Shown one piece after another: positions 1 through 7,002 of a DNA stretch of 15,303 nucleotides (within the stretch, counting starts at the first letter, position 1; each line of letters starts with the position of its first letter). The position numbers were made by a program, and so were the translations under genes. A model generated the notes under the pieces. The model saw only the letters and a list, made by a program, of their open reading frames with translations, did not search any database and was not told the DNA's origin. The DNA is from Lysobacterales bacterium (GTDB taxonomy: Bacteria > Pseudomonadota > Gammaproteobacteria > Xanthomonadales > SZUA-36): assembly GCA_009692275.1 (NCBI GenBank), contig SHZL01000030.1:1-15303 (forward strand), read 5' to 3'.

Positions 1-1658
1 CCCTGCTTTTCCGGGTCATTGCGCGTGATGTCCGGGCTGATTTCGGTCCAGGTAACACCGCGTTCGGCGCTTTTCAGCACCATCTGGGTGCCAAAATATA
101 TGATCGAGGGGGCCTGCGGCGAGACTGCGACCGGTGCGTTCCAGTTGGCGCGGTACTTAAGGTCTTTGGAGTCCATGCCAAACATGGTTTCAGGGTACGG
201 AATGATGGTGCGGGTGCGCCGGTTGGAATGATCGTACTCGGTGAGCTCGCCGTTGATGCTGGTGGCATAGATCAGGTTGGGATTTTCCGGATCGAAGGCA
301 ATGTGGGCGCTTTCGCCACCGCCTACGTCATAAAAATCTTCCATGCCGATACCACCACTGAAGGTCTGGCTGGCGATGGACACCGTCGAGTTATCCTGCT
401 GGCCACCGTATATCCGGTAGGGAAACAGGTTGTCGGTTACTACCCGGTAAAACTGCGCCGTGGGTTGGTTCAAGATGCTGGACCAGGTCTTGCCGCCATC
501 GAAGGTGATGGTGGCGCCACCGTCGTTGCCGCTGATTATGTTCTTGCTGTCTTTGGGGTTGATCCACTGGTCGTGGAAATCGCCGTGCGGGGCGGCCATT
601 TTCTCCCAGGTCTTGCCGCCGTCGATGGATTTCATCAGGGGCACGTTCATTACGTATACCGTGTTCTCATCCACTGGATCGGCCGTGACGTGGATGTAAT
701 ACCAGGCGCGCGTGTGCAACACGCGGTGACCATTCATCAGCTTCCAGGTTTTACCCGCATCGTCGCTGCGCCACAGCCCGCCCTTGTCTCTCTCCGCTTC
801 CACGATGGCGTATACCCGTTGCGGATTGCTGGCCGACACGCCCACGCCAATCTTGCCAATCATGGGCGGCAATCCACCCGCGAGTTTCTTCCAGGTATCA
901 CCGCCATCAATGGATTTGAAAATGCCCCCGTCGGTGCTGCCGGACTGGACAAACCAGGGAGTACGGCCGTGATGCCACATCGCCGCATACAGGATGTGCG
1001 GATTGGTGGGGTCCATGACCAGATCGGAGGCGCCGGTACTGGCATTGACCTTCAACACCTGCTGCCAGGTCTTGCCGCCATCGGTAGTGCGGTAGATGCC
1101 ACGCTCATCGCTGGGCGCCCAGATCTGGCCCTGCACCGCCACAAAGGCGATGTCGGGGTTGCCGGGATTAATCTCGATCTTCGAAATCTGGCCGGCTTTA
1201 CCCAGTCCAATATGGGTCCAGGTCTGGCCGGCATCGACCGACTTGTAGACGCCATCACCGACCGCGGTGGTAACGCCGCGGATCGGCGCTTCACCGGTGC
1301 CCACGTAGAGCACGTTGTTATCCGATTCAGATACTGCCACGGCGCCGATGGTGCCGACCTTGAAAAAGCCGTCGGAAATATTCTCCCAGGTCGTTCCGGA
1401 ATTTTCAGTTTTCCACACACCACCCCCGGTTGCGCCCATGTAGTAGAGCCAGGGTTTGCCAGGCACGCCGGTCACCGTGGTGACGCGCCCGCCGCGCCAC
1501 GGACCGACCATGCGCCATTCCAGGCCCTTGAGTGGACCAGCGTTGGTGGCTGTAGCGTCATTCGGATCAGCGGCGATCAGACGGGTGATGGAGAACACGG
1601 GAATGGCCGCGATGATGCACAGCAGGATCAGTTGGCTCAGATAGGGACGCAGGCGCAT
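1..1658 (-). CDS. Exported Asp-box (BNR)/VPS10-like beta-propeller protein, N-terminal part
   Basis: Read on the minus strand from ATG at 1658-1656, this frame is open for 552 codons to the left edge, so the C-terminus is missing. Family members are often about 1000 residues, so roughly half is here. Residues 1-30 (MRLRPYLSQLILLCIIAAIP...) look like a signal peptide or membrane anchor, so the product is probably periplasmic or outer-surface. After a start typical of the family (WRMVGPWRGGRVTTVTG, about 48-64) come eight Asp-box motifs (S/T-x-D-x-G-x-T-W), near residues 84, 140, 191, 249, 298, 344, 386 and 530, which mark beta-propeller blades. At DNA level the 19-mer CCAGGTCTTGCCGCCATCG occurs exactly at 483-501 and 1065-1083 and with one mismatch at 606-624. 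GGGAG (plus 1666-1670) is the ribosome site. Such proteins are annotated as glycosyl hydrolase, sialidase or sortilin-like; I cannot assign a substrate. It diverges from the agmatine block. Confidence 0.9.
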   Translation of the reverse strand, partial: MRLRPYLSQLILLCIIAAIPVFSITRLIAADPNDATATNAGPLKGLEWRMVGPWRGGRVTTVTGVPGKPWLYYMGATGGGVWKTENSGTTWENISDGFFKVGTIGAVAVSESDNNVLYVGTGEAPIRGVTTAVGDGVYKSVDAGQTWTHIGLGKAGQISKIEINPGNPDIAFVAVQGQIWAPSDERGIYRTTDGGKTWQQVLKVNASTGASDLVMDPTNPHILYAAMWHHGRTPWFVQSGSTDGGIFKSIDGGDTWKKLAGGLPPMIGKIGVGVSASNPQRVYAIVEAERDKGGLWRSDDAGKTWKLMNGHRVLHTRAWYYIHVTADPVDENTVYVMNVPLMKSIDGGKTWEKMAAPHGDFHDQWINPKDSKNIISGNDGGATITFDGGKTWSSILNQPTAQFYRVVTDNLFPYRIYGGQQDNSTVSIASQTFSGGIGMEDFYDVGGGESAHIAFDPENPNLIYATSINGELTEYDHSNRRTRTIIPYPETMFGMDSKDLKYRANWNAPVAVSPQAPSIIYFGTQMVLKSAERGVTWTEISPDITRNDPEKQ

Positions 1659-1721
1659 GGAAGGACTCCCAATTGGTTATCTCCGCAGAATAAACAATTT
1701 CCCGGTGAAACGCACCCGCTG

Positions 1722-1750
1722 TTGACAAACAATGAAAGTCGAGTTAACTT
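1722..1750 (+). promoter_or_regulatory. Candidate sigma70-type promoter for the agmatine block
   Basis: TTGACA at 1722-1727 matches the -35 consensus exactly. At a 17-bp spacing the -10 would be TAACTT (1745-1750), only 3 of 6 matches. A better -10-like string, TATAAA at 1756-1761, has no -35 at the right distance. A weak -10 inside a palindrome would suit a regulated promoter, but this is a by-eye call. Confidence 0.45.
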
Positions 1751-1756
1751 GAGTTT
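1735..1756. promoter_or_regulatory. 22-bp imperfect palindrome, candidate TetR-type operator
   Basis: The halves AAAGTCGAGTT and AACTTGAGTTT pair at 9 of 11 positions around a centre between 1745 and 1746, with an uninterrupted core AGTTAACT (1742-1749). It lies just downstream of the TTGACA box and covers the likely -10, where a repressor would block transcription. TetR-family operators are commonly palindromes of about this length, and a TetR gene ends this operon. Binding by that protein is inference. Confidence 0.5.
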
Positions 1757-1781
1757 ATAAATTTCACCGGGAGCCTGAACC

Positions 1782-2687
1782 ATGAACGTAACCGTTGCCT
1801 CCACCCAGATGGCCTGCAGCTGGGATATAGCCGCCAACATCGACCGCGCGGAACGGCTGGTGCGCGAGTCAGCCAGGGCTGGCGCGCAGATCATCCTGTT
1901 GCAGGAACTGTTCGAAACACCCTATTTCTGCATCGATGTGCAGGAGCAGCACTTCGGCCTCGCCCACGCGCTGCAAGAAAGCGCCACCATCAAGCGCTTC
2001 CAGGCCGTGGCGCGCGAACTCGAAGTCGTGCTGCCCGTTTCCTTTTTTGAGCACGCCGGTCTCGCTTACTACAATGCGGTGGCCATCATCGATGCGGACG
2101 GGCGTATTGCCGGGCATTACCGCAAAAGCCACATCCCGCAATTTCCGGTCTACGAGGAAAAGTATTATTTCAGCCCCGGTGACACCGGGTTCCTGGCAGT
2201 TGATACGCGCTACGGCCGTATTGGCGTAGCCGTTTGCTGGGATCAGTGGTTCCCGGAAGCTGCCCGGGCCATGGTATTGCAGGGCGCTGAAATCCTGTTC
2301 TACCCAACGGCCATTGGCAGCGAACTGTATTCGCCGGAACTGGACAGCAAGGATCACTGGCAGACAGTGATGCGCGGCCACGCGGCCGCCAATGTGGTAC
2401 CGGTGGTGGCATCCAACCGCGTCGGCAAGGAAAGCAGCGGCGAGCTCGGCATGGAATTCTATGGCTCATCGTTCATCACCGACTGCACCGGCGCCATGTT
2501 GGCCACAGCCGACCGCAGCAGCGAAGGATTCCTGACGGCCACCCTGGACCTTGATTCCTCCCGGGAGTACCGCCGCAGCTGGGGGGTGTTTCGCGACCAC
2601 CGCCCCGATTTATACGGAGCATTGTTGACTCTGGATGGAAAGCACGGCTTCGATGGAAAGCACGCTACATCCGGCCGCGTGACCTGA
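1782..2687 (+). CDS. aguB: N-carbamoylputrescine amidase
   Basis: This cytoplasmic enzyme of the nitrilase superfamily hydrolyses N-carbamoylputrescine to putrescine, CO2 and ammonia, the second step of agmatine breakdown. The protein has 301 residues, near the family size of about 290-300. The catalytic triad is visible: Glu42 in LLQELFETPYFC, Lys115 in HYRKSHIPQFPVYEEKYYF, and Cys152 in VAVCWDQWFPEAAR. The C-terminal RRSWGVFRDHRPDLYGALLTLDG is typical of AguB. The start has a GGGAG ribosome site at 1769-1773, eight bases ahead. It is the first gene of a tight plus-strand block, 3 bp before the MFS gene, with aguA two genes on, which settles its role over other nitrilases. After the usual end LTLDG it carries about 15 extra residues that include a duplicated DGKH. 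Confidence 0.95.
   Translation: MNVTVASTQMACSWDIAANIDRAERLVRESARAGAQIILLQELFETPYFCIDVQEQHFGLAHALQESATIKRFQAVARELEVVLPVSFFEHAGLAYYNAVAIIDADGRIAGHYRKSHIPQFPVYEEKYYFSPGDTGFLAVDTRYGRIGVAVCWDQWFPEAARAMVLQGAEILFYPTAIGSELYSPELDSKDHWQTVMRGHAAANVVPVVASNRVGKESSGELGMEFYGSSFITDCTGAMLATADRSSEGFLTATLDLDSSREYRRSWGVFRDHRPDLYGALLTLDGKHGFDGKHATSGRVT
2175..2189. repeat. 15-bp perfect palindrome inside aguB
   Basis: CCCGGTG (2175-2181), a central A, then CACCGGG (2183-2189) form a perfect inverted repeat. Its left arm CCCGGTGA equals the core of the inverted pair in the promoter region. It encodes the PGDTG of a conserved AguB stretch (SPGDTGF), so protein constraint alone could explain it. Confidence 0.5.
2634..2664 (+). 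repeat. Short tandem duplication at the 3' end of aguB
   Basis: GATGGAAAGCACG occurs at 2634-2646 and again at 2652-2664, offset by 18 bp, so the frame is kept. The two copies give the repeated peptide DGKH at residues 285-288 and 291-294, in the extension beyond the usual AguB C-terminus. Confidence 0.75.
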
Positions 2688-2690
2688 GTC

Positions 2691-3842
2691 ATGCTGCCAC
2701 TGCGCCGCTTTGGACTGCTGTCGGTGATCGGGTGCATCACGCTGATGCCGCTGCTGGTATTGCCGGCAATGGTAGGCACACTGATCGACGAAACCACGCT
2801 CACCGAAACCCAGGCAGGCTGGTCCGCCTCACTCAATTTTCTTGGCGGCGCCATCATCGCCGGACTCATGGCCTTGCGCATGCACCGCCTGGATTTGAGC
2901 AAGGTCGCAGCAATCGGGCTCCTGGTAGCTGCAATCGGTGACGGGCTCTCAGGCTTTAGCACCGGGCATGCTCCTGTGTTCCTGTTCGCGCGCTTTTGCA
3001 CAGGGGTCGGCGCGGGTGCGGCCTACACGGCTGTGCTCGCAGCGTTTGCCCGGTTGCCGGAAGTAGACCGGGGTTATGCCGTGTTTGTGACCCTGCAATT
3101 CACCATCAGCGGACTGGGGCTGTTTTTGTTGCCGGTTTTCTCCCAATGGCTGGGTGCACGAGGTATGTTCCTGTCGATTGCCGCGCTGGACGTGATCGGC
3201 CTGGCCTTTAGTTCAAGCCTGCCCGGCAGGGCGGTGCAAAACGAGGCGATTGAAGGTGGCCGGACGGAACTGCATGTGTTGCTGGCCTGGACGACGTTAC
3301 TCGGAGCTCTGGGTTTCCTGATTTTCGAAGCCGCTCTGGTTGCGCAGTACACGTACATTGAGCGCGTGGGAGTTTCCCTTGCGCTTACAGACCAGCAGGT
3401 GGGAACAGCCCTGCTGGTTGCCTCCCTGGCCGGCATACCCGGCGCCCTTTCCATTGCCCTGCTCGGTGCCCGCGTCGGGCGCGTGGGCGGCTTGAGCTTT
3501 GGCGTAGCCGTTGCCATCGCCGGGCTGATAATTATGATTTCAGCTGACATGATTTCAACCGTGCAGTTCCTGCCCTACGTGCTTGGCGCTGCCATGATCA
3601 GCTTTGCCTGGGCGTTTTGCCTGCCCTATATCCAGGGCTTGATGGCTGCACTGGATCCCCATGGCAGCGCCGCTGCGCTGGGCTCGGCTTCCTCCACCAT
3701 CGGCGGGGCTATAGGCCCGGGACTGGCAGCACTGGTGGTTGGCACCGGTGTATACCAGCACGTGATGATGTTCACCATTGCCCTGCTACTGCTGGCGCTG
3801 ACCAGCTTCTTTATCGCCAGCCGCCGTGTTGTACAACCCTGA
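2691..3842 (+). CDS. MFS transporter inside the agmatine operon
   Basis: A 383-residue inner-membrane protein with the profile of a 12-helix major facilitator: helices near residues 8-30, 44-63, 71-90, 94-120, 133-153 and 158-175, a central cytoplasmic loop at about 178-197, then a second six-helix half. RFCTGVGAGAAYTAVLAAFA in helix 4 and SASSTIGGAIGPGLAALVV near the end are typical MFS stretches. Its start lies 3 bp after the aguB stop with no good ribosome site, which suggests translational coupling, and aguA follows 15 bp later. From this placement I infer a substrate of the pathway: agmatine uptake, N-carbamoylputrescine, or putrescine export. The sequence does not decide substrate or direction. 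I recognise no specific subfamily. Known agmatine transporters that I can name are of other families, such as the APC-type antiporter AguD of lactic acid bacteria. Confidence 0.88.
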   Translation: MLPLRRFGLLSVIGCITLMPLLVLPAMVGTLIDETTLTETQAGWSASLNFLGGAIIAGLMALRMHRLDLSKVAAIGLLVAAIGDGLSGFSTGHAPVFLFARFCTGVGAGAAYTAVLAAFARLPEVDRGYAVFVTLQFTISGLGLFLLPVFSQWLGARGMFLSIAALDVIGLAFSSSLPGRAVQNEAIEGGRTELHVLLAWTTLLGALGFLIFEAALVAQYTYIERVGVSLALTDQQVGTALLVASLAGIPGALSIALLGARVGRVGGLSFGVAVAIAGLIIMISADMISTVQFLPYVLGAAMISFAWAFCLPYIQGLMAALDPHGSAAALGSASSTIGGAIGPGLAALVVGTGVYQHVMMFTIALLLLALTSFFIASRRVVQP

Positions 3843-3847
3843 AGGAG
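3843..3847 (+). promoter_or_regulatory. Ribosome site that decides the aguA start
   Basis: AGGAG at 3843-3847 is one base from the in-frame GTG at 3849, too close to serve it. It is ten bases from GTG at 3858 and sixteen from ATG at 3864. GTG 3858 is therefore the best start. Confidence 0.6.
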
Positions 3848-3857
3848 TGTGACCACC

Positions 3858-4886
3858 GTGTATATGCAATCTTCCGCAAACCCGGCCGATTTTGGTTTCT
3901 ATATGCCGGGTGAATTTACCCCGCACACCTGTTGCTGGATGGCCTGGCCCAGTCGCGCAGGGGAGTGGGGCGACGCTGCCGAAACCGCACAGGAATATGC
4001 GGATGTCGCCAATGCCATCGCCCGGTTTGAGCCGGTCATGATGGTGGTGCTTCCCGCGGGCGCGGCGCAGGCGCGTGCCTTGCTGGGTGAGAACGTCACG
4101 CTCATCGAAATGTCCATCGACGATTCCTGGGCGCGGGACTCAGGGCCGAACTTCCTTATTAACGCGGCCGGTGAAGTGGCCGCCAGCAAGTGGCAGTTCA
4201 ATGCCTGGGGAAAAAAATACCATCCCTATGACCAGGATGCCCTGATGGGTTCACGCATACTGCAGCACGCCGGGGTGAAGGAATTCACCTCGCGCATGGT
4301 GGCCGAAGGTGGAAGTATTTCGGTCGATGGCGAAGGCACCATCATCAGCACCGAATCCTGCCTGCTTAACCCCAACCGCAATCCGACCTGGAGCCGCGCC
4401 GAGATCGAGGCTGAATTGTGCCGCACCCTGGGCGCGGAGAAAGTCATCTGGCTGCCGGGTGACGTGGAAGAAACGGAAACCGACGGTCATGTAGACGGTG
4501 TGGCGGCATTTATTGAACCCGGCCGGGTTTTAATTGAGATCAATCCGGACAAAACCGACCCGCATTTCTACGTCGGCCAGGAAAACCTCGCCGCGCTGCG
4601 CGGGCAGACCGATGCGCGTGGCCGGAAACTCGAAATCGAGTTCATCCATGAAGGCCCCTATCACCCGCATGTGTGGAACACCGGTTGCAGCTCCTACATC
4701 AACTCCTACCTGGCCAATGGTGGCGTGGTCGTGCCCGCTTATGGTTACGACCGCGACCAGGCAGCGGTGGAGACCTACCAGCGCCTGTACCCGCAGCGGG
4801 TGATAACTCAGGTGTACATCGGCCAGATTGCTCTCGGCGGCGGCGGCGTGCACTGCATTACCCAGCAACAGCCTTCTGCGGCCTGA
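3858..4886 (+). CDS. aguA: Agmatine deiminase
   Basis: AguA (agmatine iminohydrolase, peptidyl-arginine-deiminase fold) converts agmatine to N-carbamoylputrescine and ammonia in the cytoplasm; AguB, two genes upstream, takes the product on. The protein is 342 residues from GTG 3858, close to the family length. Hallmarks in order, numbered from that start: MPGEFTPHTCCWMAWPSR near the N-terminus, SIDDSWARDSGP with the substrate-binding acidic residues (about 87-97), VAEGGSISVDGEG (148-160), ETETDGHVDG with the catalytic His211, and GGGGVHCITQQ with the nucleophile Cys333. The last motif has Gly where many members have Asn before the Ile/Val-His-Cys. The start is not certain: ATG 3864 would shorten it by two residues. 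The stop is 5 bp before the TetR gene. Confidence 0.95.
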   Translation: MYMQSSANPADFGFYMPGEFTPHTCCWMAWPSRAGEWGDAAETAQEYADVANAIARFEPVMMVVLPAGAAQARALLGENVTLIEMSIDDSWARDSGPNFLINAAGEVAASKWQFNAWGKKYHPYDQDALMGSRILQHAGVKEFTSRMVAEGGSISVDGEGTIISTESCLLNPNRNPTWSRAEIEAELCRTLGAEKVIWLPGDVEETETDGHVDGVAAFIEPGRVLIEINPDKTDPHFYVGQENLAALRGQTDARGRKLEIEFIHEGPYHPHVWNTGCSSYINSYLANGGVVVPAYGYDRDQAAVETYQRLYPQRVITQVYIGQIALGGGGVHCITQQQPSAA

Positions 4887-4891
4887 AGGCC

Positions 4892-5566
4892 ATGCCGCCG
4901 CGGCAACAGATCGGATTGCGCAAGACCCACACCGCAGTGCACAAGCCGGGCATAGAGCGGCGCAGGTTATTGCTGCAGGCCGCCTATGAACTCTTGTGCG
5001 AACAGGACATTGAAACCGTCACGTTTCGCGATATTGCCAAACGGGCTGGAGTACCGGAAGGATCGGCCTACCACTTTTACGCCAATCGCTTTGACCTGTT
5101 CACAGCGCTGGCAGATGATCTGAGCCGCTTGTTCGTAGAGGCTCACCAGCGCGCTGTGCCCGCTGCCCGTCGCCGTACCTGGCAGGACCTTGCGGGCTGG
5201 CTGGTGGATGTGGGTGCACGGGTGTACGCGGAAAACCCGCCTGCCCGGCAATTGTTGATCGGCGGCAAAACACCACCCGAAGTGAAACAAGCGGATCGCA
5301 GGAACGACCGGCAGGTCGGCGAGTTGATGTACGCGGTTTTTGCGCGCTACTACGATGTGCCCGACACCCCGGAGCTGCATGCAGCTTTTTACTATTTCAT
5401 CGAGATCACCGACCTGATCTTCACCATATCCGTGATCGACCACGGAGAAATCACGCCCGGCATGCTGGCCGAGGCCAAACTCGCCGGCACCGGCTATCTC
5501 GGCACCTATCTTGCAGGCGTGGAACCCGTTGGTTGCGGTTCTTCTTCCAACAGTTTCTCCGGATGA
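4892..5566 (+). CDS. TetR-family transcriptional regulator, likely controlling the agmatine block
   Basis: A 224-residue protein with an N-terminal TetR helix-turn-helix: RRRLLLQAAYELL (24-36) then VTFRDIAKRAGVPEGSAYHF (43-62), where the recognition helix sits, and YANRFDLFTAL. The rest is a helical ligand-binding and dimer domain without recognisable sequence signature. The ATG is 5 bp after the aguA stop, with GAAGG (4885-4889) only two bases ahead, so coupling to aguA translation is likely; GTG at 4937 is a weaker alternative start. In Pseudomonas the aguBA genes are controlled by AguR, also a TetR-family protein, so an agmatine- or N-carbamoylputrescine-responsive repressor is a reasonable inference, but I see no residue that proves orthology. 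Its last 61 bp overlap the 3' end of the opposing ampG-like gene, and the tail GCGSSSNSFSG is probably unstructured. Confidence 0.9.
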   Translation: MPPRQQIGLRKTHTAVHKPGIERRRLLLQAAYELLCEQDIETVTFRDIAKRAGVPEGSAYHFYANRFDLFTALADDLSRLFVEAHQRAVPAARRRTWQDLAGWLVDVGARVYAENPPARQLLIGGKTPPEVKQADRRNDRQVGELMYAVFARYYDVPDTPELHAAFYYFIEITDLIFTISVIDHGEITPGMLAEAKLAGTGYLGTYLAGVEPVGCGSSSNSFSG

Positions 5567-6831
5567 TGCTGCGTGCGAAACAGCAGGATGGCCAACAACA
5601 ACATGAACGCCAGCAGGCCCCGCAGGGCATAGTCCTGTCCCCAGTTGGTGTGATCGGCGACCGCGCCGAAGACCATCGAACCTGCCGCTGCCCCGAGGTT
5701 GCCAATGGACATGTAGATGGCAAACTGCGTGGCGGATTCGGCATGGGCACAGATGCTCATGGCCAGCGCCAGCGCCAGCGCACACACCATGATCACTGGC
5801 AATAGCAGGATCCAGGCCGACCTCATGAACAACACATAACTGTTGTTGGTCCACAGGCCCTGCAAACCGGCCAGCAGGAAGGCATGCACGACCATGAGGA
5901 AGATCGTCAGCCCCATCATGCGGTTGGCCCCGAACATGTCGATCATGGGCCCAAGGCCCAGGGCCAACACGGCGCCGGTGAGGCCCATTACTGCATTCAG
6001 ATTCGCCCATTGTTCCGGCGTGAAATCGAACACGTTGATTGCAGCGATGGGCATGAGCGCCGCACCATAGCCGCTCACCAGGCCATCGAAAAACATGATG
6101 GTGGCTATGACCAGGCTGGCCCGGGTCCAGAGAATGTGATTGAGATCGGAAAATACCGTGCGGAATGACGGAGGCCTTGGATTTTGGGGCGAAGCTTCGC
6201 CCCTGGACCAGGGAAAGAGGCGCTCGCCCTTGCGTTCACGCACGAGTGCCAGCAATACAAACAGGGAAAACGTACCCGCGGCGCATAGCTGGCCGGTGAC
6301 CGGAATGCCATACACAACCAGTGAACTCCCGGTAACGGCGGCGGTAGCAGCCCACCCTGCGGACTTGCCAAAACTCATAAACGCGTTAAGCCGGCCCTCT
6401 TCCCCCAGTGGCACGAGGTCGATCGACATGCCGTCAACCGCCACATCCTGCGTGGCAGTGAACACGTTGACCATGAAACAAATGGCGGTCAAAAGTCCGA
6501 ATTGGCTGAGGGGATCTGCAATGACGGCCAGCGCCAGGAAACTGCCCACCATACCCAACTGCGCGCCAAGTACCCACGGCCTGCGCTTGCCCATGGGCAG
6601 GAATTCGAAATGATCCATCACGGGGCCAATCAGGAGTTTGCATGCCCAGGGCAAGGTGATGATGGCAAGGAACGTGGCAATCTGCATTGCCGGCACGCCC
6701 GAAAATGCCAGCCATGCAGGCAGTGCAATATGCATGAAGCCGGCGGGAATGCCCTGGGCAAAATACGCCAGCGCGCCGGTGGCGTAGCGCATGTTGGGAC
6801 TATGGGACAAATACATGGGCGGTTGGGACAT
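5506..6831 (-). CDS. AmpG-like MFS permease (PAT family)
   Basis: A 441-residue inner-membrane protein with about twelve hydrophobic segments. ATQDVAVDGMSID (126-138) is the hallmark of the AmpG/PAT group of the major facilitator superfamily, and YFAQGIPAGFMHIALPAWL (23-41) and MGKRRPWVLGAQLGM (80-94) also fit. AmpG imports anhydro-muropeptides for cell-wall recycling; related PAT members carry other substrates such as acetyl-CoA, so the exact cargo is open. No recycling partner gene is near. The central hydrophilic loop (198-230) holds the peptide encoded by an 18-bp perfect palindrome. Start ATG 6831-6829 has no clear ribosome site; ATGs at codons 6 and 14 are alternatives that also lack one. 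The gene converges on the TetR gene with a 61-bp overlap of coding sequence. The E. coli AmpG is longer (491 residues), so this is a shorter member. Confidence 0.85.
   Translation of the reverse strand: MSQPPMYLSHSPNMRYATGALAYFAQGIPAGFMHIALPAWLAFSGVPAMQIATFLAIITLPWACKLLIGPVMDHFEFLPMGKRRPWVLGAQLGMVGSFLALAVIADPLSQFGLLTAICFMVNVFTATQDVAVDGMSIDLVPLGEEGRLNAFMSFGKSAGWAATAAVTGSSLVVYGIPVTGQLCAAGTFSLFVLLALVRERKGERLFPWSRGEASPQNPRPPSFRTVFSDLNHILWTRASLVIATIMFFDGLVSGYGAALMPIAAINVFDFTPEQWANLNAVMGLTGAVLALGLGPMIDMFGANRMMGLTIFLMVVHAFLLAGLQGLWTNNSYVLFMRSAWILLLPVIMVCALALALAMSICAHAESATQFAIYMSIGNLGAAAGSMVFGAVADHTNWGQDYALRGLLAFMLLLAILLFRTQHHPEKLLEEEPQPTGSTPAR
6186..6203. repeat. 18-bp perfect palindrome inside the ampG-like gene
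   Basis: GGGGCGAAGCTTCGCCCC is its own reverse complement. As RNA it would fold with a 7-bp GC-rich stem and AGCU loop. It encodes RGEASP (residues 210-215) in the central cytoplasmic loop. There is no T run after it on either strand, so it is not an intrinsic terminator. It could be a short mobile palindrome tolerated in a loop, or chance. Confidence 0.65.
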
Positions 6832-6915
6832 ACTTAAGCGCTATCCGAAAACACGATTGAATTCAAAGTGTACGCATTAATGCCGGCATTACAAAGGCCG
6901 CTGGCAGCAGTAACT

Positions 6916-6944
6916 TTGTTTCACGCGAAGAATTGCGCCAGAAT
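6916..6944 (+). promoter_or_regulatory. Weak candidate promoter for the amidohydrolase operon
   Basis: TTGTTT (6916-6921) and CAGAAT (6939-6944) are spaced by 17 bp, with 3 and 4 matches to the sigma70 consensus, and lie 58 bp ahead of the start at 7003. The whole 171-bp gap (6832-7002) between this gene and the divergent ampG-like gene holds nothing else that I can name. Confidence 0.25.
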
Positions 6945-7002
6945 GCACCTTTCCTTACGCAGATACCTCCAGTACGCAGCAAACACCACAAGGACCCCCG
7001 GC

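Larger units (their letters stand above)
1700..1772. repeat. Perfect 11-bp inverted pair flanking the aguB promoter region
   Basis: TCCCGGTGAAA at 1700-1710 is the exact reverse complement of TTTCACCGGGA at 1762-1772. Their centres are 62 bp apart, close to six helical turns. Read towards the flanking genes, the same 11-mer faces aguB on the plus strand (ending 9 bp before its ATG, over the ribosome site) and the Asp-box gene on the minus strand. Two protein-binding half-sites on one DNA face, allowing looping, is my inference. An RNA hairpin is less likely, since a start point near 1757 would leave the left arm untranscribed. Confidence 0.6.

Noticed and set aside
228..1760. Open plus-strand frame of 510 codons opposite the Asp-box gene
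   Set aside because: Its translation has no family features, while the minus strand over the same DNA gives eight Asp-box motifs, a signal peptide and a ribosome site. Long antisense openness here follows from the repeated codon pattern of the Asp-box gene.
4673..4891. Upstream extension of the TetR gene inside aguA
   Set aside because: The 73 extra codons are out-of-frame aguA sequence rich in Arg and Pro; the TetR helix-turn-helix begins normally after ATG 4892.
4967..6010. Minus-strand frame of 347 codons across the TetR and ampG-like genes
   Set aside because: It spans two well-supported genes in other frames and its translation is rich in His, Gly and Arg with no recognisable domain.
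6868..7002. Earlier in-frame start for the amidohydrolase
   Set aside because: It would put 45 residues ahead of a normal signal peptide, while ATG 7003 has AAGGA eight bases upstream.
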